Shown here: positions 17,377 to 26,036 of the stretch, piece by piece
Position numbering within the stretch: position 1 is the stretch's first letter
How the letters are laid out: every line of letters starts with the position of its first letter
NCBI RefSeq assembly: GCF_003412455.1
Contig: NZ_QTJU01000004.1
Location: 372,001 to 436,000, forward strand
Length of the DNA: 64,000 bases
Origin: Deminuibacter soli
Lineage (GTDB): Bacteria > Bacteroidota > Bacteroidia > Chitinophagales > Chitinophagaceae
Direction: 5' to 3'
Made by a program: the position numbers and the translations under genes
The notes under the pieces: model-generated
What the model was told of the DNA's origin: nothing
Databases searched by the model: none
Seen by the model: only the letters and a program-made list of their open reading frames with translations

Positions 17377-17455
17377 TTATTCACTATTGACCATTCACCG
17401 GCTTTCGTTACTCACCACTGACCACTCACTGATAATCTCACCACTCACCAACCTT
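17377..17455. repeat. TCACCACT-type short tandem repeat block
   Basis: Words such as TTCACTATTGACC, CATTCACC, CTCACCACTGACC, CACTCACTGA and TCACCACTCACCA follow each other as imperfect units of roughly 7-8 bases. The reverse-complement form stands at 17162-17177 and a short relative at 14168-14200. Confidence 0.6.
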
Positions 17456-17484
17456 ACTGGCACAAAATTTATACGGATATACAC

Positions 17485-18240
17485 ATGTCCGATACATTAT
17501 TTTATTGCGGTTTAAGCGGGTTGGTGCTGCCGGTGCCCAACAAACAAGCTTTCCCTGAAGCATTCCGGGAGGCAAGCCGGCTGCAGTACTATGCTTCCCT
17601 GTTCAACAGTATTGAAGTAAACAGCAGTTTTTATAAAGTGCCCATGCCTGCTACATTTCGTAAATGGTCGCTCGATGTGCCGGATGACTTTGTGTTTACC
17701 GTAAAGCTTAACCGGGATATTACGCATGCAAAGGCACTGGCTTATAAAGAAGCGGATGTAACCCGGTTTATGCAGGCCGCCAATGAAACAGGTAATAAGA
17801 AAGGGTGTTTGCTGGTGCAGTTTCCCGCAAGTATTACCGATGAATATTATGAGGAGGTAGATCTATTGTTACACCGGCTGCAGCAGCACAATCAAACAGG
17901 CAAGCCCTGGCAAATAGCGGTGGAGTTCAGGAACAGCCGCTGGTACAACAAACAGGTATACGCCATGTTAGACGAACATAAAGCGTGCATGGTATTGCAC
18001 GATATGTCCAATTCTGCCACTGCGGTACTGAATAAAAAAGCAGGTGTGGCCTATTTCCGTTTTCATGGTCCGGAGAAAGGATACAGGGGCAGTTACAGCA
18101 ATGATGTATTGAAGCGATATGCTGCGCTGATACAGCAACAGTTGCTGCGGGGCAGGCAGGTATTCGCGTACTTTAACAATACACTGGGCGATGCGATCGG
18201 TAACCTGTATACGTTACGCGACATGGTGGCTGCGGATTAA
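17485..18240 (+). CDS. DUF72 family protein
   Basis: A 251-residue cytoplasmic protein of the DUF72 family (YecE-like TIM barrel). Visible family features are FYCGLSGLV near the start, FNSIEVNSSFYKVPMPATFRKWSLDVPDDFVFTVKLNR, GCLLVQFPASI, IAVEFRNSRWYN, and the late segment AYFRFHGPEKGYRGSYS with FAYFNNT. The biochemical role of DUF72 proteins is not settled. It has no close same-strand partner upstream (312-bp gap); the glycosyltransferase genes start 58 bp downstream, but a functional link is not implied. Confidence 0.88.
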   Translation: MSDTLFYCGLSGLVLPVPNKQAFPEAFREASRLQYYASLFNSIEVNSSFYKVPMPATFRKWSLDVPDDFVFTVKLNRDITHAKALAYKEADVTRFMQAANETGNKKGCLLVQFPASITDEYYEEVDLLLHRLQQHNQTGKPWQIAVEFRNSRWYNKQVYAMLDEHKACMVLHDMSNSATAVLNKKAGVAYFRFHGPEKGYRGSYSNDVLKRYAALIQQQLLRGRQVFAYFNNTLGDAIGNLYTLRDMVAAD

Positions 18241-18298
18241 TGCTGGCGGGTTTGAATTATTATCAGTAAATTAGGTAATGCAATGAAAGCACCGGCCC

Positions 18299-19315
18299 AT
18301 GTTGTCAGCAAGCCATGATATAGATTACTCCATTGTTATCTGCACCTACAATCCCGATGTGCGTATACTGCAACGCTGCCTGCAGGCAGTGCAGCAACTG
18401 GATACCAGTAATCTGCAAACCGAAGTAATACTGGTTGACAATAACAGCAATACACCTGTAAACAATTTGCCCTGTGTGGTGGCCTGCCGGCAGCAGCTGC
18501 CTGCATTTACCTGCCTGCTGGTGAAAGAACAGGGAGTGCGTTTTGCACGCATGGCTGCCATTGAACAGGCTGCCGGGAAATTTATTGTATACATTGATTA
18601 TGATAATGAGCCGGAAAAAGATTACCTGCAACAACTAAAACAACTGAATACTTTGTACCCGGGTGTGGCTGCCTGGGGGCCTGGCAATGTGCAGGTTGAT
18701 TTTATTGACGGGGTAAACGAAGCCATTGCCGCCTACGCACGCGTTGCCTTCCAGGAGCGGCACGAGCAGGAGGTGTTGTTCTCTTCAGAAAAGCAATGGC
18801 AGCCCTGTTACCCTTTTGGTACAGGTTTGTGTACCTATGCCTTCCTGCTGCGTGAATACATACGCATGGCCAGGGCCGGGAAATTTACACTCGACGGCAG
18901 AACCGGTGAAAAACTTAGCAGCGGGGAAGATACACAGATGATATTGCTGTGCATCAGTATGGGGTATGCAGCGGGTGTTAGTCCTGACCTGCACATTACA
19001 CACATGATTCCCGCATCACGTGCCAATGATGCCTACCTGCGTCGCCTGGCGTATGGTACCAGCGTTTGTTATGCCACCTGTTTGTTGCAGGTTTTCCCCG
19101 AACAGGAAGACCGCCTGCTGCAACAAGTCATGGGGCCTTACCGGTTTCTGAAAAATGCCCTGAAGCAATTTATTAAAGTGCAATACAGCAAAGAGCCGCA
19201 CCGGCTGTTTGAGCTGGCCCGGTTTATTGGTCTTAACACAGGTTTATACCATGCATTAAACAAGCCGGTTCCTTTACCTGTTAACAAAATTGCCCGCTAC
19301 CTGAAGCTGGAGTAG
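18299..19315 (+). CDS. GT2 glycosyltransferase
   Basis: A 338-residue family-2 GT-A enzyme: SIVICTYNPDVRILQRCLQAV (first strand), VILVDNNSNTPVN (nucleotide-binding Asp), FIVYIDYDNEPEKDYL (metal-binding acidic motif), then an acceptor region GRTGEKLSSGEDTQMILLCISMGY (the Glu-Asp base region). First gene of a run of three plus-strand genes (18299-20998) with 37 and 14 bp gaps, likely co-transcribed, for surface-polysaccharide assembly. It resembles the next gene in layout (shared GR-x-GE-x-L-x2-G-x-D block), so the two are probably old duplicates. Donor and acceptor sugars unknown. Confidence 0.87.
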   Translation: MLSASHDIDYSIVICTYNPDVRILQRCLQAVQQLDTSNLQTEVILVDNNSNTPVNNLPCVVACRQQLPAFTCLLVKEQGVRFARMAAIEQAAGKFIVYIDYDNEPEKDYLQQLKQLNTLYPGVAAWGPGNVQVDFIDGVNEAIAAYARVAFQERHEQEVLFSSEKQWQPCYPFGTGLCTYAFLLREYIRMARAGKFTLDGRTGEKLSSGEDTQMILLCISMGYAAGVSPDLHITHMIPASRANDAYLRRLAYGTSVCYATCLLQVFPEQEDRLLQQVMGPYRFLKNALKQFIKVQYSKEPHRLFELARFIGLNTGLYHALNKPVPLPVNKIARYLKLE

Positions 19316-19352
19316 CAGCCTTTCATTATTCACTTAAATTGTATAAAGCCCT

Positions 19353-20339
19353 ATGCATGCCGGCGACAAAACAGGGGTTTCTGTTATCATCTGTTGTTTT
19401 AACAGCGCTGCACGTTTGCCGCAAACATTGCAGCACCTGGCTGGCCAGCTGGTACCGGCAGATTTTGAGTGGGAGATATTGCTGGTCAACAATGCATCGA
19501 CAGATGATACGGTGGCTTGTGCCCGGGAAGTGTGGAGCAGGTTGCAGCACGCGCAGGTGGCGTTTCATATAATAGATGAGCCGCGGGCCGGACAAATGTA
19601 TGCCCGTAAAAAAGGAGCGCAGGAGGCAAAGTATGAATACATCATTTTCTGTGATGATGACAACTGGCTGGGAGCGCAGTATGTGCAGCTCGCTTACCGG
19701 GTGATGCGCAGTGATAGTTTAATAGGAGCGGCAGGCGGACAGAATTTACCGGTTACCAATGCGCCTGCTTACCCGGACTGGTTCGAGGAATACAAAGACA
19801 AGTATGCCATTGGTACGCCTGCACCGGCTTCGGGCGATGTGAGTTACCGGGGCTTTGTGCTGGGGGCCGGACTGGTTACGCGCAGGTCGTTGTTTTTACA
19901 GGTGAATGACACCAGGTATCCTTCACTGCTTAACGGGCGCAACGGGGAACAGTTAACCACCGGAGATGATTTTGAATACTGCAAACGCCTGCTGTTGTGG
20001 GATTACAAATTGTATTATGAACAGGGAATGCTGCTGCAGCATTTTATACCGGAAGAAAGGCTTACCATCGCCTACAGGGAGCGGTTAATGCAGGGTATAC
20101 TGGATGCAGGCATTGTGCTGCATCAATATGATGATGCTTTGCGTTTGTACAGGAAGAACAGGCAAAAGAGCCGGCTGCGGTTATTGCTGCTGGCACCTTT
20201 CAGGCTGCTGTTCTCCAGGCTCGGTTTATCCAGCCGGAAATGGATGGATGAATGGCTTACTTTTTTTTACCTGGCACCATTCCGGGTAAAGGCCAGCGAT
20301 ACACAGCTATCCATTAAACATTTTGTTGCACGTAAATAG
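19353..20339 (+). CDS. GT2 glycosyltransferase
   Basis: A 328-residue GT-A transferase with VSVIICCFNSAARLPQTLQHL, EILLVNNASTDDTV, YIIFCDDDNWLGAQYV (DDD metal-binding motif) and GRNGEQLTTGDDFEYCKRLLLWDY. Start at the ATG at 19353, 37 bp after the previous stop. The C-terminal about 60 residues are basic and partly hydrophobic (LRLLLLAPFRLLFSRLG), which may attach the protein to the membrane. Paralogous in organisation to the preceding gene; specific sugars unknown. Confidence 0.87.
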   Translation: MHAGDKTGVSVIICCFNSAARLPQTLQHLAGQLVPADFEWEILLVNNASTDDTVACAREVWSRLQHAQVAFHIIDEPRAGQMYARKKGAQEAKYEYIIFCDDDNWLGAQYVQLAYRVMRSDSLIGAAGGQNLPVTNAPAYPDWFEEYKDKYAIGTPAPASGDVSYRGFVLGAGLVTRRSLFLQVNDTRYPSLLNGRNGEQLTTGDDFEYCKRLLLWDYKLYYEQGMLLQHFIPEERLTIAYRERLMQGILDAGIVLHQYDDALRLYRKNRQKSRLRLLLLAPFRLLFSRLGLSSRKWMDEWLTFFYLAPFRVKASDTQLSIKHFVARK

Positions 20340-20353
20340 TAAAAAGCGCAGGT

Positions 20354-20998
20354 ATGCTGTTTAAGAAAAAACAACCACAACAATCGCTGTTCAAGATATT
20401 TTCATTTTACAACAACAAGGTTAACCCCGAGGTGCCGGTGTACCAGAAAGCAGTGTTTCAGAAATTTGGTTGCAGTGTTAACCACATTGTTGACCAGAAA
20501 TTCAGTCATGGGGATTTCCTGAACCATATCTGCAGAACAGTTACCGACACCGATTACCTGGTGTTTTTTGACATTGATTGTATTCCCCTGCACAAGTTCT
20601 GGCTGCAGCAGCTGCTGGCCGATTTGCTGGAGCCGCGCACCATTGTTGGCGCTGCGCAAACTGCCAATCACCTGCGGGATGCAAAGAACCTGTATGTGTC
20701 ACCCTTTTTCTTCGCCATCTCCACGGCCTATTTAAAAGCATTGGATTACCCGGATATGAATATGACGGATGATATGGATGCAGGGCAAAACCTTACCGAG
20801 CATATTGAACGGGAAAACGGCCAGGTGAAATACTGGTGGCCCACGCATGTGGAAGATGAAAAATGGTACCTGCATCATCCGCAGCACCAGGTGTTTGGTT
20901 TAGGCACCACGTACAATGATACCATCTATCATGCGTTTTATTCACGCGATAATTTGTCAGATGGGTTCATCAGGAAATGTAAGTCTTTACTTATGTAG
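20354..20998 (+). CDS. Glycosyltransferase-like protein, family uncertain
   Basis: A 214-residue protein 14 bp after the previous gene. It shows a GT-A-like layout: NHICRTVTDTDYLVFFDIDCIPL has a DID motif as in metal-dependent transferases, and DDMDAGQNLTEHIE and the HVEDEKWYLHHP segment are rich in acidic and His residues. The nucleotide-binding first strand is less typical than in GT2 (SLFKIFSFYNNKVN). It may be a small glycosyltransferase specific to Bacteroidetes polysaccharide loci. Its stop codon overlaps the convergent gene on the minus strand by 8 bp. Confidence 0.6.
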   Translation: MLFKKKQPQQSLFKIFSFYNNKVNPEVPVYQKAVFQKFGCSVNHIVDQKFSHGDFLNHICRTVTDTDYLVFFDIDCIPLHKFWLQQLLADLLEPRTIVGAAQTANHLRDAKNLYVSPFFFAISTAYLKALDYPDMNMTDDMDAGQNLTEHIERENGQVKYWWPTHVEDEKWYLHHPQHQVFGLGTTYNDTIYHAFYSRDNLSDGFIRKCKSLLM

Positions 20999-21932
20999 AC
21001 TGGAATAAGGCACGCACCCATCTTTTAAATTTGCGTTTGGGTTTATTGTATCGGCGCCACCTGGCTGCCAGGTCAAATTCTTTCTGCAGAAAATAATAAT
21101 CTGCTTCCGTCTCCGGTAAAAAATAACGCGGGTGTGTAATGTGGGTGATTTCGCCTGCAGGCAGGTGTGCGTTGTGGTTATCGGGGTTGTGTGTATGCGT
21201 GGCGTCATCACGAAAACCGGTATTGCTGATAAGGTTTACATTGGGCGTAACACAGAGCCGGTTTTCAAAAAAATTGATAAAGTTAAGCTGGTAGTCCCAG
21301 GTATCAATTAACCCCGCTTTCAGATCGTTAAACAACTTCACCCAGTCTGCCGCGAGAAACGGGTCGCTGAATACTTTCTTCATTTGCCGGGCAACTTCTG
21401 CGGGCTGGTATTGTGTTAATTCTGCATCGTATTGTTGCCATACCCTTCGCCAGCTGGCCCATCCCCATATATTGCTGTAGCGGGAAAAATAATAACTCGC
21501 ATCGCCCCATTGGCGGCCGTTCTGCAGGTTGGTGCCTGTGATGCAGGTAATGCGTGTGTCCAGGCGGTAATGCTGCAACAATGTGTCGCAGAAATAAAAA
21601 AAGCTCTGCACAGGCAGGCAGTCATCTTCCAGTATAATGCCTTCGGGTTCCTGTTCAAAAAACCAGGTGAGTGCTTCTGATACGGCTTTTTTGCAGCCTT
21701 TGTTTGCTTCTCGGAACAGGGTTTTTACCGTGCAATCCCAGTTTACCTGTGTGGCAACAGCGCGTGCCTGTGCGCACAGGGCAGCGTCTGCGGCATGTGT
21801 GGGGCGTGGCCCGTCGGCGGCAATATACAGTCGTGCAGGCTGCACGCGCTGTATCTGCTGAAAAACCTGCTGCGTTAAATCGGGCCGGTTAAACAGCAGC
21901 AATAGTACCGGCGATTGAACCCTGTAATTTTC
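20991..21932 (-). CDS. Glycosyltransferase-like protein (nucleotide-diphospho-sugar fold)
   Basis: About 313 residues from the ATG at 21932, where the conserved part begins (SPVLLLLFNRPDLTQQVFQQI); an upstream in-frame ATG at 22082 would add 50 residues and overlap the divergent GT gene. RLYIAADGPRP, EGIILEDDCLP (acidic motif) and ASYYFSRYSNIWGWASWRRVWQ match a group of Bacteroidetes proteins annotated as nucleotide-diphospho-sugar transferases or glycosyltransferases. Donor and acceptor are unknown. Convergent with 20354-20998 (8-bp overlap). Confidence 0.75.
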   Translation of the reverse strand, partial: ENYRVQSPVLLLLFNRPDLTQQVFQQIQRVQPARLYIAADGPRPTHAADAALCAQARAVATQVNWDCTVKTLFREANKGCKKAVSEALTWFFEQEPEGIILEDDCLPVQSFFYFCDTLLQHYRLDTRITCITGTNLQNGRQWGDASYYFSRYSNIWGWASWRRVWQQYDAELTQYQPAEVARQMKKVFSDPFLAADWVKLFNDLKAGLIDTWDYQLNFINFFENRLCVTPNVNLISNTGFRDDATHTHNPDNHNAHLPAGEITHITHPRYFLPETEADYYFLQKEFDLAARWRRYNKPKRKFKRWVRALFQST

Positions 21933-22052
21933 CATGCGGCATAGTTCGTGTAACGTATAAACAGCGCTGTATGCACCAGGCAACAAAACAAAAACCAACA
22001 GCATCTGTTTACTGAATATAAGTTTTTTTAGTTGCAAAACCATTGTGTGCGT

Positions 22053-22817
22053 ATGACCGGGGAAACGGAACAACAGGCCCATGCAGTGCTGGTAAGTATT
22101 GTAATCGCTACGTATAATGCAGCTGATTACCTGCAGGGATGCCTGCAGTCAATTGCCGATTTGTCGTTGCCAGGGATAGAAGTGGTGATCATAGATGGCG
22201 GCAGTACAGATGCTACACCTGCTATTGCACAATCCTTTACAACGTTGCGCATGGTATGGCAAAGCGGGCCTGATGCAGGTATTTATGATGCGCTTAACAA
22301 AGGTATAACGGCTGCAAGCGGGCGCTGGCTGCATTTCCTGGGTGCTGATGACCGGCTGCTGCCGGGCTTTGCAACATTGTTTGCACAACTGAAACAGCCC
22401 GGTACGGTTTACTACGGCAGCAGTGAAGCCTGGTACGGGAAAGGGGAGCGGCCTTCGTATGTATTGCTGGGCGGGCCTTTCAGCAGGTACAGGCTGGCAA
22501 AATATTGCATGAATCACCAGTGTATTCTTTATCCTGCCGCTGTGTTTGCCAGATACAGGTACAACCTGCGGTACCGCGTATTTGCCGATTATGCCCTGAA
22601 CATACAGGTTTGGGGCGATCCGCAGTTTAAAAAACAGTTTGTTCCCGTGAAAGTGGCCCTGTACAATATGACGGGTTTTTCGTCTGTGTGTGATGACCTG
22701 CTGTTCAGGCAAGACAAGGCGCGGTTGATCAGGAAGCACATGGGTATGCTGGTATACCTGCGGTTTATGTTAAAGCGGTATAAAAAAAAGCGGGAAGGGG
22801 CAACTGACTTTCAATGA
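22053..22817 (+). CDS. GT2 glycosyltransferase
   Basis: About 254 residues (ATG at 22053; a start at 22032 is also possible). The enzyme follows the WcaA/colanic-acid type layout: VSIVIATYNAADYLQGCLQSI, EVVIIDGGSTDAT, WQSGPDAGIYDALNKGI (typical of this GT2 subgroup) and WLHFLGADDRLLPG (D-D metal motif). It ends 7 bp inside the convergent gene on the minus strand. Divergent from the 20991-21932 gene with about 120 bp between starts, which probably holds promoters for both. Confidence 0.88.
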   Translation: MTGETEQQAHAVLVSIVIATYNAADYLQGCLQSIADLSLPGIEVVIIDGGSTDATPAIAQSFTTLRMVWQSGPDAGIYDALNKGITAASGRWLHFLGADDRLLPGFATLFAQLKQPGTVYYGSSEAWYGKGERPSYVLLGGPFSRYRLAKYCMNHQCILYPAAVFARYRYNLRYRVFADYALNIQVWGDPQFKKQFVPVKVALYNMTGFSSVCDDLLFRQDKARLIRKHMGMLVYLRFMLKRYKKKREGATDFQ

Positions 22818-23782
22818 GCCGTGCGCTTTCTGAAACTGAACAATTGCCATTTGGATTTAGCGTGCCTCGCTGCAGCACCGCCTTTTCGCAAACGGTCGTA
22901 GGCTGGTGTTAAGTGGCTGTACCTGGCGTACCCTGCAGCTTTCAGGTCATCATTGTAGGTGCGGTATAGTTCATGCAAATCCGGTCGTGCAGCCATGTTA
23001 AAGCGATTGTAATGCTGCAGGGGCAATTCCATATGGCCTGCCCTGAACGAGCTGAAATGGTAAAACACCAGGCTGGTATTGCCATTGACCATGTAAGCGC
23101 CTGCAGGTGCCGCGCTAAGGTAACGTTCGTGCAGGTTCCAGGGAGCCATGTTTACGCCCGTGTTGTGCAATATGTGCACATTTTTAAAAAAGATGGGTAC
23201 ATGGTTAATGGGCAGCTGGTCTACAAATATGCCTTTGTAAACATCTATATAACCTTGCTGGTAGGTATGGTTTTTCCACCAGCGTATAAATTCAGTTGTT
23301 TCTGATGTGTTGCTCAAGCCAATAAAACCAAGGTTGTACAGGCCAAAATTAAGGAACGTGCTTTCGCCGGGTGTTTTATTATCCAGTGGAATGGGTGTAT
23401 AAATATGCGGGGTTAACAGTATACTGGTGTTATCGAGCAGCTGGTACAGGAATGCAGGTGAGCTGAAGAGTTTGGTATCGGGATCAAGATAAATAACTTT
23501 TTCTTCGCCGCGTTCGGTAAACAGGTATTCGATAATGCGGGGCTTCAGGCAGGTATTTAATTCTACAGTATTGTACCTGGCGGCAAGTGCGTGAATGGCG
23601 GGTTCTATGGCTGCTACGGGGATCACTTCATCGGCCAGTGGTGTGTAATCAATGTCAGGCAGCGGCTCGTCGCATAAAAAGATCATATACCTGGAGCCGG
23701 GCGCATGCTTTTTTACAGATGCACCCAGCACGCCTGCCTGGGCAAGATAATTGTTTGAACATACGGTACAGTAGAGTTGCAT
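22811..23782 (-). CDS. GT8-like glycosyltransferase, putative
   Basis: 323 residues. It begins LYCTVCSNNYLAQAGVLGASVKKH, has VELNTCLKPRIIEYLF and EKVIYLDPDTKLFSS, in which DPD is the metal-binding motif of a GT-A enzyme; the first-strand style and the LKP helix recall GT8-like proteins from glycan loci. A later segment YHFSSFRAGH carries the conserved His seen near the C-terminus of such enzymes. Converges with 22053-22817 (7-bp overlap). Sugar specificity unknown. Confidence 0.75.
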   Translation of the reverse strand: MQLYCTVCSNNYLAQAGVLGASVKKHAPGSRYMIFLCDEPLPDIDYTPLADEVIPVAAIEPAIHALAARYNTVELNTCLKPRIIEYLFTERGEEKVIYLDPDTKLFSSPAFLYQLLDNTSILLTPHIYTPIPLDNKTPGESTFLNFGLYNLGFIGLSNTSETTEFIRWWKNHTYQQGYIDVYKGIFVDQLPINHVPIFFKNVHILHNTGVNMAPWNLHERYLSAAPAGAYMVNGNTSLVFYHFSSFRAGHMELPLQHYNRFNMAARPDLHELYRTYNDDLKAAGYARYSHLTPAYDRLRKGGAAARHAKSKWQLFSFRKRTAH

Positions 23783-24115
23783 AATGTGTGGTAGGCTGAT
23801 GTATAAATTACGAAATAAAAAACAGCTCCTTAAAAAATACGGACAGGTTAAGAAAAAATGAACAATTTATTTTGAAATAGGTTTTACGAATAAAGTGAAA
23901 TGGCTAACTTGAAGCAGGATTGTTTCTTAAGTCCGGATTAATGCACATTTGTAAGTAATTCTCCAGCATGGCTATGCAGCTTCTTTTGCCTGCTTTTATA
24001 GCCCTTCCCTTATAACGTGTAATATATTGCCTGCCTTATTTAAACAAGGCTCCCCGCGCTGTTTTTTTCAACCCGCAACTCCTGGCGTTAATCATTTCTA
24101 ACCAAAATGTAGGGT
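23783..24115. other. 333-bp AT-rich intergenic region between divergent genes
   Basis: It separates the divergent GT8-like (minus) and GT2 (plus) genes and probably contains both promoters. It is visibly A/T-rich around 23815-23960. I see no ORF with family features, no hairpin with a T-run, and no exact TAnnTTTG with a properly spaced -33 element. Confidence 0.5.
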
Positions 24116-24910
24116 ATGCAGCAAGTGATCTCCGTAGGTGTTTTAGTTTCAACATACAATTGGCCGCAGGCACTGGAGCGAATATTCCTGAGTATATTAA
24201 AGCAAACACGCTTGCCCGATGAGTTACTGATTGCAGATGATGGTTCGGGCGAAGAAACCAGGTACCTGGTTGACCGTTACCGCAATATTTTCCGGTTTCC
24301 CGTGCAGCATGCGTGGCATGAGGATAAAGGCTTTCGTAAAAGCGTAATATTGAATAAAGCCGTAAAACTGGCGCGGGCCGATTACATCATTGAGATAGAT
24401 GGTGACATTATCCTGCACCCGAAGTTTATTGAAGATCACCTGAAGCAGGCGCAGCCCGGCTATTTTGTACAGGGCTCCCGTGCTATACTGAGTGAAGATA
24501 TTACGAAGCGGCTGCTGCACAACCAGCATGCCCGGCTGCATTTTTTATCTGCCGGTATCCATAACCGGTTTAATGCCATACGCGCACCTTTGTTCTCCTT
24601 TTTAATTAAAACAAATGCTCTTAGCCCAGCCAATACCAAGGCCTGTAACCTCGCATTCTGGCGCAAAGATTTCCTGGCTGTGAATGGTTACAATAACCTG
24701 TTCAGGGGTTGGGGCCTTGAAGACAATGAGTTTGCGGCGCGACTGATTCATGGCGGTATATTGAAGAAGCGGCTGAAGCTGGCAGCTATTTGTTACCACC
24801 TACACCATGAATGCAATTCAAAAGCTGCGTTTAATAAAAACAAGAAGCGGTATGTACAAACCATTCACCACCGCATTGTAACCTGCGCCAATGGTTACCT
24901 GCAGGTTTAA
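24116..24910 (+). CDS. GT2 glycosyltransferase with galactosyltransferase-like C-terminus
   Basis: 264 residues: VGVLVSTYNWPQALERIFLSI, ELLIADDGSGEETRYLV, YIIEIDGDIILHPKFI (DGD motif) and, in the C-terminal half, NLAFWRKDFLAVNGYNNLFRGWGLEDNEFAARLI, the segment known as Glyco_transf_7C, which carries the catalytic Glu-Asp pair. This arrangement occurs in chondroitin-synthase-like and other polysaccharide-elongating enzymes. The last codons overlap the convergent gene by 4 bp. Confidence 0.88.
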   Translation: MQQVISVGVLVSTYNWPQALERIFLSILKQTRLPDELLIADDGSGEETRYLVDRYRNIFRFPVQHAWHEDKGFRKSVILNKAVKLARADYIIEIDGDIILHPKFIEDHLKQAQPGYFVQGSRAILSEDITKRLLHNQHARLHFLSAGIHNRFNAIRAPLFSFLIKTNALSPANTKACNLAFWRKDFLAVNGYNNLFRGWGLEDNEFAARLIHGGILKKRLKLAAICYHLHHECNSKAAFNKNKKRYVQTIHHRIVTCANGYLQV

Positions 24911-26025
24911 CGAAACTTTGTAAACAGCCACCAGGTCAGCAATAAGTATAATACCCACTTGGTAATGCGGTAACTGCTGGTTCTGTAGAATTTTAGTTTA
25001 TTCATGCGGCAGTTATCATTGAAGCGTTCGCCAAAGCCTTTTATTCTGCCCCTTGCCAGGTTACCCCATAATACACCGGTTTCATAACTTAAACGCAGCA
25101 ACAGTAAATAAACATACACGGCAGGCTGCAGCGGTGCCCTGCGTTTGATGGCCTGCACTGTGGTGGCAATACATTCTATTACTACAATGCCCGCGAGCAG
25201 GCAGGCGAACAATGGCAATGCAGTTGGTTGTAATAGTCCGGCAATGATTATTGCAACCATCGTGAGCAGCAATGTTTCAGGTGTGTTCAGCCAGTCGTAA
25301 TAGGTGTAGGCAGGGTTTAATGCTGCCAGGTAGCTGTTGCCAATGCCATAGCGGAACGGGCGTTTGTAATTAACGCGGCCCTGGTTCCACCACGGATGTA
25401 ACACTGCGGCAGCGGGTAGTGATTGGTAGTCTTTATACTGGTTATGTGCCCGCACCTTCAGGAAAAAGTCTACGTCTTCACCACCGCCCGCTTTGGGGTA
25501 GGCATGAGAAAAACGGATATCGCTGATGGCATTGCGGCTGATTAAAAAGTTGGCAGTAGCGCCCCAGGCATAGGCCGGCTTGCGTTGTGCGATGCTGAAT
25601 ATATCCATCGATCCGCTTACCTGAATGGCCCGGGTAAATGCATCCTGCGCAGGCGGCAGGTTTACAAGGCCGATAAAGCCGGTTGCATCCGGGTATTGCT
25701 GAATGGCAGCAGCATAGGTTTCCAGCAGGTTGGGTGGAACAATAATGTCATCATCGAGGAACAGGATCCAGTCTGCCTGTCCGCTGTCAATACCCTTGTT
25801 GCGCGAGACGGCTGCGCCCAGGTTATGCTCGTTTATCAACAGCTTTATATCATCATTGTTTACCAGTTGCTGAATGGCAGGCGCCACAACAACGGCAGGG
25901 TTATCGGCTATTACATAGTAGTGAATAATAGTTGCGGCAGGCCGTTGCAATTGCAGCAGGGGCAGCAGGTATTGTGCTTCCAGGCGGTAGGAGGGAATAA
26001 TGATGTCGATACTGGTTGCTGCCAT
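24907..26025 (-). CDS. GT2 glycosyltransferase with C-terminal membrane segments
   Basis: 372 residues. The catalytic domain (about 1-230) has DIIIPSYRLEAQYLLPLL, NLGAAVSRNKGIDSGQADWILFLDDDIIVPPNLLE (DDD motif) and GGGEDVDFFLKV. Three or so hydrophobic segments follow (about 250-310 and the C-terminal WVLYLLLTWWLF), placing it at the inner membrane. It lies 11 bp downstream of the ABC exporter gene on the same strand, so the two are very probably one operon, linking sugar transfer with export of the product. Confidence 0.85.
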   Translation of the reverse strand: MAATSIDIIIPSYRLEAQYLLPLLQLQRPAATIIHYYVIADNPAVVVAPAIQQLVNNDDIKLLINEHNLGAAVSRNKGIDSGQADWILFLDDDIIVPPNLLETYAAAIQQYPDATGFIGLVNLPPAQDAFTRAIQVSGSMDIFSIAQRKPAYAWGATANFLISRNAISDIRFSHAYPKAGGGEDVDFFLKVRAHNQYKDYQSLPAAAVLHPWWNQGRVNYKRPFRYGIGNSYLAALNPAYTYYDWLNTPETLLLTMVAIIIAGLLQPTALPLFACLLAGIVVIECIATTVQAIKRRAPLQPAVYVYLLLLRLSYETGVLWGNLARGRIKGFGERFNDNCRMNKLKFYRTSSYRITKWVLYLLLTWWLFTKFR

Positions 26026-26036
26026 GGTGCGTTTCG

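Larger units (their letters stand above)
17173..17484. other. 312-bp gene-free, repeat-rich intergenic stretch
   Basis: No plausible gene. It contains two copies of a G-rich 16-mer (separate entry), a block of GTGAGTGGTGAGTGA at the very start that reappears inverted as CTCACCACTGACCACTCACT and related words at 17377-17455, and small hairpins around GTTGCCGGTG/CACCGGCAAC (17297-17320). No good terminator for the ene-reductase gene is visible apart from a weak stem ahead of the T-run at 17372-17378. Confidence 0.6.
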
